64,000 nucleotides of DNA from Actinomyces qiguomingii (GTDB lineage: Bacteria; Actinomycetota; Actinomycetes; Actinomycetales; Actinomycetaceae). This document shows positions 7,732-15,987 of this stretch, piece after piece. The stretch spans positions 3,286,001 through 3,350,000 of the forward strand of contig NZ_CP025228.1 of the NCBI RefSeq assembly GCF_004102025.1, written 5' to 3'. The stretch's first letter is position 1. Each line of letters opens with the position of its first letter. The notes below the pieces were generated by a model. It saw nothing but the letters and a program-made list of their open reading frames with translations. It made no database searches and had not been told where the DNA came from. The translations under genes were made by a program, and so were the position numbers.

Positions 7732-8340
7732 TCAGTTCTTACGCTGGAAGCGCGCCTTGAGGCGGGCGACGCGCTCATCCCAGGAGTCCTTGCGATCCTG
7801 ACGGCGCTGCTCGCGCATGACGCGGCTGGCCTCCTTGTCCGCAGCTTCCGCGGCAGCCTCGGCCGCCTCCAGTTCGGCGAGTACGTCCACGGCGGCACGC
7901 CGCAGGACGACGCCGTCTTGGGACGCGGCCAACCCGTCCAGTACCTCCGGCGTCACCTCGTTCACCTCTGCGAGGATCGCCGTCGTGCCCGCGGGCAGAC
8001 GGGAGCTTAACTCGCCGACGATGGTCTCGTTGCGGCCCAGCCGCTTGCTGTCAGCGATGGATCCAACCAACGCGCCGGTGCCCCAGCCGAGCAGCACGCC
8101 CAGCGGGCCACCGAGAATGCCGACGAACATGCCCACCAGGCCGCCGGTGCTTGCTCCGGCGCCGATGACCGCGTCGCCGCCCTCCGCCAGGTGCAGGCGG
8201 CCGTCGGGCTCACGCTCCGCAATGATCGCCGAGACGACGCCAATGCGCCCCTCACGGGAGGCTCCGCGCAGGTCGCTCAGCGTCTCATAGGCCTTGCTCG
8301 ACTCCGTGAAGGTGACGACAGCGAAGTTATGGTCGGTCAT
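7732..8340 (-). CDS. DUF1269-type membrane protein
   Basis: A 202-residue protein. The N-terminus (NFAVVTFTESSKAYETLSDL) is followed by a glycine-rich hydrophobic hairpin (GGLVGMFVGILGGPLGVLL), the hallmark of DUF1269 proteins. A charged coiled-coil tail rich in E, A, K and R follows (residues ~155-202). The ATG at 8340 has a strong GGAAGGAG site 6 bases away. The function of this family is not established; a stress or envelope role is sometimes suggested. It is divergent from the PucR-type regulator, with a 13-bp palindrome between them. Confidence 0.75.
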   Translation of the reverse strand: MTDHNFAVVTFTESSKAYETLSDLRGASREGRIGVVSAIIAEREPDGRLHLAEGGDAVIGAGASTGGLVGMFVGILGGPLGVLLGWGTGALVGSIADSKRLGRNETIVGELSSRLPAGTTAILAEVNEVTPEVLDGLAASQDGVVLRRAAVDVLAELEAAEAAAEAADKEASRVMREQRRQDRKDSWDERVARLKARFQRKN

Positions 8341-8452
8341 GTTCTGCTCCTTCCGTGACGCACGGCGTCCCTCACCGCGCGTTCGGTGAACAGTCAACCG
8401 ACCGCATCCCGTAACAGCCATGGTCCCGTGACCAGAAATCGCCCATGCTGTC

Positions 8453-8465
8453 GTGCAACTTGCAC
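8453..8465. promoter_or_regulatory. Palindrome between divergent genes
   Basis: GTGCAACTTGCAC is a perfect palindrome around a central C. It lies 113 bp before the DUF1269 start and 31 bp before the PucR-type start. A related half (CAAGTTGCAC) occurs at about 8607 inside the regulator gene. It is a candidate operator for the adjacent regulator. Confidence 0.45.
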
Positions 8466-8495
8466 AAGGCGCGTGTTGCGCGCACAGTGTTCGTC

Positions 8496-9737
8496 ATGAT
8501 TCCCGACGCCGCACCGGAGCCGCTGGAACTTCCCGAGCAGCTGCGCCACGAGTTCGTACGAAGGCTCACCAACCGTGCAGACAGCGAGGCCGCCGCAACT
8601 CTTAGACAAGTTGCACGCGACCTGCCGGACCTGGTGGTCGACGCAGAGCTGCGAAGACTGACCACCGAGGTAATCAAAGGTTCCTTTCAGTCACTCAGCA
8701 CTACGCTCTTGCTGGAGACCTCCGGGCAGGCCCCCTTGCTCGCCGCGACGGAGGAGATCGTCCAGCACTTGGCGGACCGGGGTGCCGCGGCGGACGTCGT
8801 CGAGTCCGTGTTCCTCAATGCCAGCAGGGTGTTCGTCAGGGATGTGGTGTCCACGGCGGTGGAGGTGCTACCCGCCGGCATGACGCCGCAGGTGCTACCG
8901 CCACTGGTCGACGTCGTGCTGGCTCAGCTCGCGGCGCGGCACCGCAAAACGGTGGGAGCCTTCTTCGAACGACGGCAACGCCGTCATCGGCGCAGCGACG
9001 CGGCCCTCCAGGCGCGTCTCCGTTCGGTCCTGGACGGTGAGGTCACCGACGGCGCAGTGGCCTCCCGCCTGCTCGGGTATCCGGTGAGTTCCTGGAATAT
9101 TGCCGCCGTGGTGCGGACCAAATTTGACTTCGACGAGGCGATCAGCGGATTGGAGCGACGGCTACGTGAGACGTTGCCGACCGAAAGGACGCTGGTCGTG
9201 AACTTGGCGGAGGACACGGCGGCCCTGTGGGCCTCCTGCCAGTCACAGCCCACCCAGCAGCACTGGGCGGAGCAGATCCGTAAGGACGAATCCCTGGTCG
9301 GTGCCTTCGGGCAGCCGGAGTGGGGCATCACCGGTTTTGTGCGAACCTATGAGCAGGCCACGGCGGCGTTCAGAGTGGTCAGCGCATCGGGGAACGGACC
9401 CAGAGCGGCAGATTACAGCGAGGTAGCCCCACTGACCTTCATGCTGCACAGCCCGGAACACACCCGACGCTGGCTCGGAGCCACGCTCGGCCCGCTGGCA
9501 GGCGGGGCCGCGGACGCGGAGCGACTGCGCTTCACCCTGCGCCATTACTTGGCAGCAGGTGAGAACGGAAGCGTCACTGCTGAACGCCTCTACATTCACC
9601 GCAACACGGTCAACTACCGCATTGCCCAAGCGGTCGGCATGCTTCCGGACGGTTTGGAGGGGCACCGAACCGACATCGCCCTGGCACTCGACCTGCTGGC
9701 ATGGATTCCCGATGCCGCCGACCCGGTGACGCCCTGA
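8496..9737 (+). CDS. PucR/CdaR-type transcriptional regulator
   Basis: A 413-residue protein. The C-terminal ~60 residues carry the PucR-type helix-turn-helix (LYIHRNTVNYRIAQAVGM, then HRTDIALALDLLAW). The central region (VSSWNIAAVVRTKFD to FGQPEWGITGF) resembles the GGDEF-like domain of CdaR/PucR regulators, and the N-terminus is helical like RsbRD-type sensors. These proteins usually activate nearby catabolic genes. The ATG at 8496 was chosen because the in-frame ATG at 8445 precedes the palindrome. The targets may be the divergent DUF1269 gene or the downstream oxidoreductase. Confidence 0.8.
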   Translation: MIPDAAPEPLELPEQLRHEFVRRLTNRADSEAAATLRQVARDLPDLVVDAELRRLTTEVIKGSFQSLSTTLLLETSGQAPLLAATEEIVQHLADRGAAADVVESVFLNASRVFVRDVVSTAVEVLPAGMTPQVLPPLVDVVLAQLAARHRKTVGAFFERRQRRHRRSDAALQARLRSVLDGEVTDGAVASRLLGYPVSSWNIAAVVRTKFDFDEAISGLERRLRETLPTERTLVVNLAEDTAALWASCQSQPTQQHWAEQIRKDESLVGAFGQPEWGITGFVRTYEQATAAFRVVSASGNGPRAADYSEVAPLTFMLHSPEHTRRWLGATLGPLAGGAADAERLRFTLRHYLAAGENGSVTAERLYIHRNTVNYRIAQAVGMLPDGLEGHRTDIALALDLLAWIPDAADPVTP

Positions 9738-9962
9738 TCGGCCACCCGCACCGACTGGGACGACCGCGGCCGAAGGCGTACTCTGCCGCCATCCCCGGCT
9801 TCTCCCCGGAGCGGGCGAAAGGCCCCTGCTCCGCCCTGACACGCTCACTCGCGCCCCGCCTACTGTCGCCGTATACACGGCGGCGGCATGGAAGTCGCTG
9901 TCGGCAACCATCCGCAGTCGGCGAACCGCAGCCGCGCTGCGCGAACACTTTCGGAGGTCACC

Positions 9963-11081
9963 GTGTCCGAGGAAACCACCCGCAAGCCCGAGTCCGCCCC
10001 CGCCCACAAGCTCGCCGTCATCGGCTACGGCACCCAGGGCGTCTACCACACCCGCAACCTGCGGGCACTGGACGACGTCGCCATCGACGTCGTCGGCATC
10101 TACGACACCGACCCGCGCGCCAACCAGGACGCCCAGGCCGACGGCCTGCACGTATACGCCTCCGCAGCCGACATCCTGGCCGACGCCGACATCGACATCG
10201 TTTTCATCTGCACCCCCAACGACTCCCACCACAACTACGCCATGGACGCCCTGCACGCCGGCAAGCATGTGCTGTGCGAGAAGCCAGCCATGATGAACGC
10301 CGCCGAGATGCGCGAGGTCGCCGCCGTCGCCGAACAGACCGGCCGGATGTTCATGGTGCACCAGAACCGCCGCTGGGACCCCGACTTCAACATCATCAAG
10401 AGGATCTACGACGAGCAGCTCATCGGCGCACCCACCTACCTCGTCCAGCGCATCCACGGCTCGCGCGGCATCCCCGGCGACTGGCGGCAGCTGCCCTCCC
10501 GCGGCGGCGGCATGATCCTGGACTGGGGCGTGCACACCGTTGACCGGCTGCTCACCATGGTCGACTCCCCCGTGGTGGACGTCTACGGCGAGCTGTCTTT
10601 CGCACTCGGCCACGAGGTCGACGACGGCTTCCGCGCACACCTGACCTTCGCCAACGGCTTCCACGCAATGGTGGACGTCTCCACCACCTCCTTCCTGCCG
10701 GAGGCGAAGTTCTGGATGCAGTCCGCCACCGGCACCGTGGTCATCGAGGACTGGGAGATGAACGGCCGCATCGTGCGCCGCACCGGCGCCGAAGAGGACG
10801 ACGCCGCCCCCGTGCAGGCGGGCGTGGGCCTGACCAAGACCATGGCACCGCGCATTCTGGACTACAAGACCCTAGCCACCACGACCCCGCCCGTGGAGGT
10901 GCTGCCACTGCCCGAGGCAGACGTCGACGTCATGGACTTCTACCGCAACGCCCGCGACGTAGTCGACGGCGTCGCCGCGCCGGTCATCACCAACGAGTCG
11001 GTGATCCGCTGCCTGACGGTCCTGGAGGCTGTGGTCACCTCGGCCCGCACCCACGAGGTGGTCCACCCCGAGCAGGCCTGA
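9963..11081 (+). CDS. Gfo/Idh/MocA-family oxidoreductase
   Basis: A 372-residue NAD(P)-dependent sugar or cyclitol dehydrogenase. The N-terminal Rossmann fold shows KLAVIGYGTQG and VVGIYDTDP, followed by the family motif CEKPAMM. The C-terminal half is the alpha/beta substrate domain. A GTG start at 9963 was chosen because CGGAGG lies 5 bases upstream; the longer frame from 9888 has no site. The gene stands alone after the PucR-type regulator (225-bp gap). The substrate cannot be told from sequence. It is distinct from the oxidoreductase at 40947-42071. Confidence 0.85.
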   Translation: MSEETTRKPESAPAHKLAVIGYGTQGVYHTRNLRALDDVAIDVVGIYDTDPRANQDAQADGLHVYASAADILADADIDIVFICTPNDSHHNYAMDALHAGKHVLCEKPAMMNAAEMREVAAVAEQTGRMFMVHQNRRWDPDFNIIKRIYDEQLIGAPTYLVQRIHGSRGIPGDWRQLPSRGGGMILDWGVHTVDRLLTMVDSPVVDVYGELSFALGHEVDDGFRAHLTFANGFHAMVDVSTTSFLPEAKFWMQSATGTVVIEDWEMNGRIVRRTGAEEDDAAPVQAGVGLTKTMAPRILDYKTLATTTPPVEVLPLPEADVDVMDFYRNARDVVDGVAAPVITNESVIRCLTVLEAVVTSARTHEVVHPEQA

Positions 11082-11086
11082 CGGCC

Positions 11087-11275
11087 GAGTTCGGTCGAAG
11101 TTACGTGCCGAGTTCGGTCGAAGTAACCGGAATCTTCATGTTTGGGGGTAGTCGGTGATGTGTTCTGGTCGGCCCGAGAACGACCTCTCCCGCACCCGAA
11201 CGTGACCTCCCGCACCCTCAAACGGCCTCCGCATCGTTGTTCCGAACGACCGCACCCTCATACGCGAAGCGACAC
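11087..11275. repeat. Iteron pair (GAGTTCGGTCGA), ISL3-like solo end and CGACCTCC repeats
   Basis: Right after the oxidoreductase stop, GAGTTCGGTCGAAGT occurs at 11087 and 11110 (23-bp spacing). Then comes an ISL3-like terminal-repeat sequence at 11129-11157 (TCTTCATGTTTGGGGGT). At 11178-11260 degenerate repeats follow, built on CGACCT or GACCTCCCGCACC. No coding sequence is seen from 11082 to the IS1249-type element at 11389. Confidence 0.65.
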
Positions 11276-11388
11276 CGGTTTGGGATTGTGGGTGCCGTCA
11301 ACCGAGACGCGGGGTCGACCGAACTGCCGAATGCGTCCCTGGGCGCGGGTCCATACCAGCGACCGCAAGCAGCTAAAGCTCCGCCTGC

Positions 11389-12760
11389 GAGTTATCGGCG
11401 CGAACGTGGTGCTTAAGATCGGGGTTTTGGTTGCTGTGGTGCGGGAAAGTCGGAGTGATTATGGTCTGGGAGGTTAATCCGGGGCGGTGCTTGACATTCG
11501 CGGGTAGATGTGCGTGCCGTGAGAACACGGTCCCCACGAGCAAGACTCTGCCCGATCTGCCAGACCCCGATGAAGAAGTCCGGCCGCACCGCCGCAGGCA
11601 CCAGGCGGTGGAAGTGCACCGCCTGCCGGTCCTCAACCACCGCGCCGCGCCCACCCTCGCCGGGTAGGGCCGAACAGGCGGTGCTGGGCGAATTCATCGA
11701 CTGGGCGACCGGCAGCCGCTCCCAGGCCGACATCTCCGGTGGTAGCGGCAGGGCGTTTCGCCGCCGGACGGCCTGGTGCTGGGACATCCCAGTACCCAAG
11801 CCGCCGGTCACCGGCGAGGTGTACTCCCAGATCTTCATCGACGGGATGTGGCTGGCCCACAAATGGGTGCTCCTGGTGGCCCGCAGTCCCACGCACGTGA
11901 TCGCCTGGCAGTGGGCCGCGTCCGAGAGCGCGGCGGCCTACCAGGCGCTGCTAGCCGACCTGGCCCCGCCCGACCTGGCAACCACCGACGGGGCCGGCGG
12001 CGCCTTGAAGGCCATCGCCGCCACCTGGCCGGGCACTCCCATCCAGCGGTGTCTGATCCACGTGCACCGCGACACCGTCCGTGACCTGACCCACCATCCC
12101 AAGACCACCCCCGGCAAGGCCCTACTACGCCACTCCCGCAAACTGCTGAGTATCTCCACCACCGAGCAGGCCACCAGGTGGCTGGTGACCCTGAACGACT
12201 ACGGCATCCAGTACAAGGACTGGCTGAATCAGCGCACCACCGCCCAGCAGGACCCCCAAACCGCCGCCCGCACCGGCCGCAAGTGGTGGTACACCCACCC
12301 CCGGGCGCGCCGCGCCTGGCGGCGCCTGGAACGCCTGGCCAAGCAGGGCCAGCTGTTCGCCTACCTGACCGACCCGGACGGCAAGCCCCGCCCCACCCCC
12401 GCCGAGCGCACCACCAACCCCATAGAGTCCATCAACTCCCAGGTCCGCGACCGGCTGCGCCACCACCGCGGCGCCACCACTGATCACCAGGCTGCCATCG
12501 CCGAATGGACACTGCACACCTACACCCAGGCACCGGCCACGCCCGCGGTGATCCTGGCCGACTGGCACACCCAAGGCCGCCCCCAGCGCGCCCGCACACC
12601 CAAACCCAAAACAAACAAGCCCACCACCAGCCACCCCGCCGGATGGGGCACCACACCCACCCCCGAAGAAGGCCTCTGGGCCCGCAAAGGCTGGGCCGGA
12701 CGAACCAGCTAGAACACCACGACACGCCGGTCTAAAGCACCACGTTTACGCCTATAACCC
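11389..12760 (+). mobile_element. IS1249-type (IS256-family) insertion sequence
   Basis: A 1372-bp element. The left end GAGTTATCGGCGCGAACG and the reverse-complemented right end GGGTTATAGGCGTAAACG are inverted repeats that both continue into TGGTGCTT. The 8-bp sequence CCGCCTGC flanks both sides (11381-11388 and 12761-12768), which fits the target duplication expected for IS256-family transposition. It contains one transposase gene. Confidence 0.85.
11510..12712 (+). CDS. IS1249-type transposase
   Basis: A 400-residue protein. An N-terminal zinc-ribbon-like motif (CPICQ, then CTAC) is typical of the IS1249 subgroup, followed by an IS256/MULE-like DDE core. FIDGMWLA, ATTDGAGG and, near the C-terminus, NPIESINSQVRD contain the likely acidic residues. 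The GTG at 11510 gives the zinc motif near residue 14; another GTG at 11519 is possible. The frame is intact, so the element may be active. Confidence 0.85.
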   Translation: MRAVRTRSPRARLCPICQTPMKKSGRTAAGTRRWKCTACRSSTTAPRPPSPGRAEQAVLGEFIDWATGSRSQADISGGSGRAFRRRTAWCWDIPVPKPPVTGEVYSQIFIDGMWLAHKWVLLVARSPTHVIAWQWAASESAAAYQALLADLAPPDLATTDGAGGALKAIAATWPGTPIQRCLIHVHRDTVRDLTHHPKTTPGKALLRHSRKLLSISTTEQATRWLVTLNDYGIQYKDWLNQRTTAQQDPQTAARTGRKWWYTHPRARRAWRRLERLAKQGQLFAYLTDPDGKPRPTPAERTTNPIESINSQVRDRLRHHRGATTDHQAAIAEWTLHTYTQAPATPAVILADWHTQGRPQRARTPKPKTNKPTTSHPAGWGTTPTPEEGLWARKGWAGRTS

Positions 12761-12864
12761 CCGCCTGCGGCCCCACTGAACACCCCTGTCAGGGGCTGGC
12801 GCGACAGGGCAGGAGTGGTGTGGAATGCTGGGTGTTTTTTGGACTCTTGGTTGTTGTGTGTTTG

Positions 12865-13756
12865 TCAGGCTGCTTTCGGGGTGGCGGCCTGTTGTAGTTC
12901 GCGTTCGAACTGGTTGGGTGTGCGGTAACCGATCCCCGAGTGCAGACGTGTCTGATTATACGTCAATTCAATCCACGCCGCCACATCCCGTATCGCCTTG
13001 TCCCGGGTGGGGTAGACCATACGATGCACGCGCTCATTCTTCAGTGTCGCGCCCATCGACTCCGCCCACGCATTATCCCAGCACACCCCCGTACGCCCCA
13101 CCGACGACAGAATCCCATACTTCTTCAAATGGTCGGCGAACTGCTGGGAAGTGTACTGCGACCCGCGGTCGGAATGAAAAACAGTCACCCCACGGGTAGG
13201 CTTGCAGTTGCGCACCGCCATGTCAATCGCCTCACACACCAGATCGGTGCGCATATGATCCGCCATCGCGTACCCCACGACCTTTTTCGTACAACAATCC
13301 AGCACGGTGGCCAGGTACACGAACCCCACCCAAGTAGGAATATAGGTAATATCCCCAACCCACTTCACGCCCGGAGCATCCGCGGCGGGAGTCTCGCTGG
13401 ACCAGGTCGGGGCGCTCATCCAGGTCCTGGGCCGGCACGGTGGTGCGCACCTTTGGGCGCGGCCTAGCCGCTTTCAGGCCCAGCTCACGCATGATCGACC
13501 TGACCGTGTCCGCATCGGCGGGGATGCCCTGCCAGTCCAGTGTGGCGGCGATGCGCCTGTACCCGTAGGTGCCGTCGGACTCTTCGAAGATCTTCTTGAT
13601 GTGCCCGGCCAGCTCCCGGCGCCTGATGGCTGTGGCGGACTCGGGCCTGCTGCGCCAGTTGTAGTAGCCGGACTTGGAAACCTTGGCCCACTGGCACATC
13701 CAGGCGATCGGGAAGTTGCCTTCTTCGCTGTGAATGAACTCGTAGATGCGAGTCAC
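12865..13756 (-). pseudogene. IS3 OrfB transposase, frameshifted
   Basis: The 5' part (from 13756) encodes an HTH_21-like domain (FEESDGTYGYRRIAATL, then ADTVRSIMRELGL). The integrase core continues in another frame (WVGDITYIPTWVGF, then FHSDRGSQYTSQQF, then DNAWAESMGATLKNE) to 12865. The frames join at about 13395-13402, where two bases appear to be missing compared with the expected RDF-T-A-ADAPGVKW reading. The disruption lies inside orfB, not at the OrfA/OrfB junction, so it is not the usual programmed shift. Confidence 0.85.
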
Positions 13757-14043
13757 TCGTGTTCCTTCGCAAGCAAGGCCGCCGCTTTTTTTAGGAACTC
13801 ATTCTCCATCCGCGCCTTGTGCAGCTCGGCCTTCAGCCGGGCCAGTTCCTGCGCCTCGGACTCGTTTTTCTGTTCCTGGGCGTCGGCGTGTTGCTTGCGG
13901 TATTTAGCGACCCAGTTGCCCACCCTCTGGGCCACCAGACCATAACAGGCCGCGACCGACGCGATCGACCGGTCCCCTTCCACCACCTCACGGGCCACTT
14001 GCTCGCGGAACTCGTCGGAGTACTTCGCCTTCGTCATAGTCAT
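13753..14043 (-). CDS. IS3 OrfA
   Basis: A 96-residue transposase subunit. The helix-turn-helix part (YSDEFREQVAREVVEGDRS, then CYGLVAQRVGNWVAKY) is followed by a leucine-zipper-like segment (ELARLKAELHKARMENEFLK), typical of OrfA in the IS3 family. Its stop overlaps the GTG start of orfB. It is intact but its partner is frameshifted. Confidence 0.85.
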   Translation of the reverse strand: MTMTKAKYSDEFREQVAREVVEGDRSIASVAACYGLVAQRVGNWVAKYRKQHADAQEQKNESEAQELARLKAELHKARMENEFLKKAAALLAKEHE

Positions 14044-14249
14044 CCATCCTAACTATCAGATCACGGGAAATGCTAGCCATCCCCCAAGTCCCAAAACAAC
14101 CTCGCGTTCCAGTGGATGATGACACAGCGGCGCGACCTCTCAGCAGTGGCGGATATGTTTGCACCACCTATCGTCACCGGAGAGTCGCGCCGCACCCCCA
14201 CCAACACGCCGAAAAACCCTAACAACCCACCACCCAGCCAACGACTTTG

Positions 14250-14338
14250 CCGAGCCCCTGCCCATTCACCTGGACCAAAACCGCCGAACAGATCCTCACC
14301 AAAGCCAACCGTCCAGGAATCAACAATCCAGGACGCTA
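14250..14338 (+). pseudogene. IS630-like transposase C-terminal remnant
   Basis: The frame encodes CPFTWTKTAEQILTKANRPG and then a stop. PFTWTKTA.EIL matches the C-terminus of the intact IS630-family transposase at 30975-32093. Nothing recognisable lies upstream between the IS3 end and this fragment. It is flanked by two direct copies of an IS3-type end (14073 and 14334). Confidence 0.6.
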
Positions 14339-14370
14339 GCCATCCCCCAAGTCCAAAACAACCTGGCCCT

Positions 14371-15285
14371 CCAGGAGGGTTATTCATGGGGTGTATGTGA
14401 ATATGAGTGCGAGTGTGGCGGTGATGGTTTGTGGGAAGGTTTGTATGGGGCGGCGGTAGCCGGTGTGTAGGACGCGCCAGGTCTTGAGGTTGGCGATGGC
14501 TCTTTCTACTACGTGGCGGATGCGGTTGATGGAGGTGTTGTAGGCCTTGTCGGCCTCTGGCAGGGGCCCTCCGGGCTGCTTTTTGACCGGGGTGATCATG
14601 TCCAGCCCGATGTAGCCCTTGTCTCCGATATGGAGGGCGGCAGTGGCGCCGTCGGGCAGGTGGTGGGGTGGGACGTCCAGTAGGCCGCTGGCGCGCAGTG
14701 CGGCGGCGTCATGCGTGGCGCCGGGCAGCGGGTCGCCCACCCAGGCGATCGCCCCGGAGGGGGTGCAGGCCACCTGCACGTTCAGCCCGGTGGTGCGGTA
14801 CTTGCCCGAGAACAAGCCCGGCACGCCCTTCCAGTCCCAGGTTTTCAGCACGGTGCCGTCAATGATCAGGGTTTGAGTGGGGTCGATGTCCTCCACTGTG
14901 GGCACGCCCCGTCCCAGGGCATCGGCAATGAGAGCGGTGTAGGAGCTGATGATGCGGGAGGCGGTGGGCTGGGAGATGTCGAAGATCTCGGCCAGCAGCT
15001 CCTGGCTGGTGTTGTGCCGCAGGGCCATCACGGTCAGCTTGATGCGCTGGTACAGGCCCAGCACCCGGGAGCCGGCCACCGGCAGGTCCCCCTGGTTGTG
15101 CAAGATGGCGCACAGGTCCTGAAGCTGGTGGCGGTCGAGCTTCGTGCTAGCATTCATTACTGACGGTCCGTTCTTCGAGGCTATTCACGGTCAAATGAAT
15201 CCTCGCAGGAACGGACCGCCCCAACCCTCACCCGCTATACGCGTGTCGCGAACCCCCCCACACCCCCTATGAATAACCCTCCAGG
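14371..15285 (-). mobile_element. IS5-family insertion sequence
   Basis: Terminal inverted repeats GGAGGGTTATTCATGGGG (from 14374) and, on the other strand, GGAGGGTTATTCATAGGGG (from about 15282). One intact transposase gene fills the element. No clear target duplication was found; CCA and AGG flank the ends. Confidence 0.75.
14384..15157 (-). CDS. IS5-family transposase (DDE_Tnp_4 type)
   Basis: A 257-residue protein. The N-terminal helix-turn-helix (LAEIFDISQPTASRIISSY) precedes a DDE core with Asp in TLIIDGTVL, Asp in HIGDKGYIG and Glu in HVVERAIANLK. Length and layout fit the single-frame IS5 subgroups (IS1031/ISL2-like). The frame is intact. Confidence 0.85.
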   Translation of the reverse strand: MNASTKLDRHQLQDLCAILHNQGDLPVAGSRVLGLYQRIKLTVMALRHNTSQELLAEIFDISQPTASRIISSYTALIADALGRGVPTVEDIDPTQTLIIDGTVLKTWDWKGVPGLFSGKYRTTGLNVQVACTPSGAIAWVGDPLPGATHDAAALRASGLLDVPPHHLPDGATAALHIGDKGYIGLDMITPVKKQPGGPLPEADKAYNTSINRIRHVVERAIANLKTWRVLHTGYRRPIQTFPQTITATLALIFTYTP

Positions 15286-15315
15286 TGTGGATCCGGCCGG
15301 CTGCTGGCCGCGTAC

Positions 15316-15425
15316 TTGGACCGGGCTTTTGCGGTTGGACCGTCTGAGAGTGCGTTTCAGGTGGTCCATCCGCAGCCAGACGGTCCATCCGCAGCCAGGG
15401 GGTCCAACGGCAGGCAGGTGGTCCG
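15316..15425. repeat. 19-bp phased TTGGACC/GGTCCA array, copy 1
   Basis: Direct TTGGACCG at 15316 and 15335, then inverted GGTCCA/GGTCCG at 15363, 15382, 15401 and 15420. Every step is exactly 19 bp within an orientation. Between the two orientations lies GTCTGAGAGTGCGTTTCAG. The same architecture, in reverse order, is at 50904-50995. No gene is associated. Confidence 0.85.
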
Positions 15426-15432
15426 AGTGAGG

Positions 15433-15737
15433 GGGTGTTGGTTCGGGCCGGTGGGGTTGCCTTGGAGGCCGGCGCACCCAAGGTCAACGGTCAAGATGCC
15501 CTAGACCTAGGCCGTGGACGTCGCCGGCATGGCCGGCAGCCAGGCCCGGCCTGGCAGCGGGCCGGCATGGCAGCGGCCGGGCTGGGCTGGGCCGGGTTGG
15601 GCCGCGCTCCCGGCTGGGCTGTGGGCCCGGTTTGTCGTCAAAGACGTCCCAGCCGATCGGACAAGGGGAGGCCGGGTCGGCGACCAGGAGGCCCCGGCCT
15701 GCCCACCACACCAGGGCGGCAAGCCGGAACCTGGGAG
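15433..15737. other. GC-rich noncoding stretch
   Basis: About 300 bases without a convincing gene. From 15530 to 15625 the sequence is a low-complexity run of GGC, GGGCC and GGCTGG words, which creates long open frames on both strands but no start, ribosome site or recognisable protein. Confidence 0.5.
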
Positions 15738-15971
15738 CCAAAGTGTCCAGAATCGGCATAAACACCCCTCCCCTCCCAGCGCACGCCCTCAGATTCGTTG
15801 GAATCATGCGGACCTGGTAGGAGACGCCGGGCGGGGGAACATCGTTCGTGCCGAATCTGGACACTTCCCCCGGGCCCGCCAGCCCCGCAACCGAACTCGA
15901 TCGTCATATCTACCGAACTCGATGGTTATTTCGACCGAACTCGGCGAACACACCCTTAAACCGGAAGAGCC
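15738..15971. repeat. Composite repeat: GTGTCCAGATTCGGC box, 22-bp iterons, ISL3-like end
   Basis: An inverted pair AAGTGTCCAGAATCGGC (15739) and GCCGAATCTGGACACTT (ending about 15866) encloses ~95 bp of shared sequence. Next come three GAACTCG iterons at 15893, 15915 and 15937 (22-bp steps). The block ends in an ISL3-like terminal repeat at 15948-15971 (CCCTTAAACCGGAAGAGCC). It lies just downstream of the MFS gene's stop. Equivalent composites occur at 19221-19436, 26154-26312 and 42291-42596. Confidence 0.8.
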
Positions 15972-15987
15972 AGCTTCTGCCGGGGCC

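Larger units (their letters stand above)
12832..14100 (-). mobile_element. IS3-family insertion sequence, transposase frameshifted
   Basis: An element on the minus strand with orfA and a broken orfB. Approximate inverted ends: TTTTTTGGACTCTTGG near 12835, and on the other strand TTTTGGGACTTGGGGG near 14100. The right-end sequence GCTAGCCATCCCCCAAG recurs at about 14334, and a diverged copy of the end lies at about 44645-44690. The exact borders and target duplication are not resolved. Confidence 0.7.

Noticed and set aside
13232..13756. Programmed frameshift in the second IS3 element
   Set aside because: The shift is in the middle of orfB before the integrase core, not at the OrfA/OrfB junction, and no slippery run is present.
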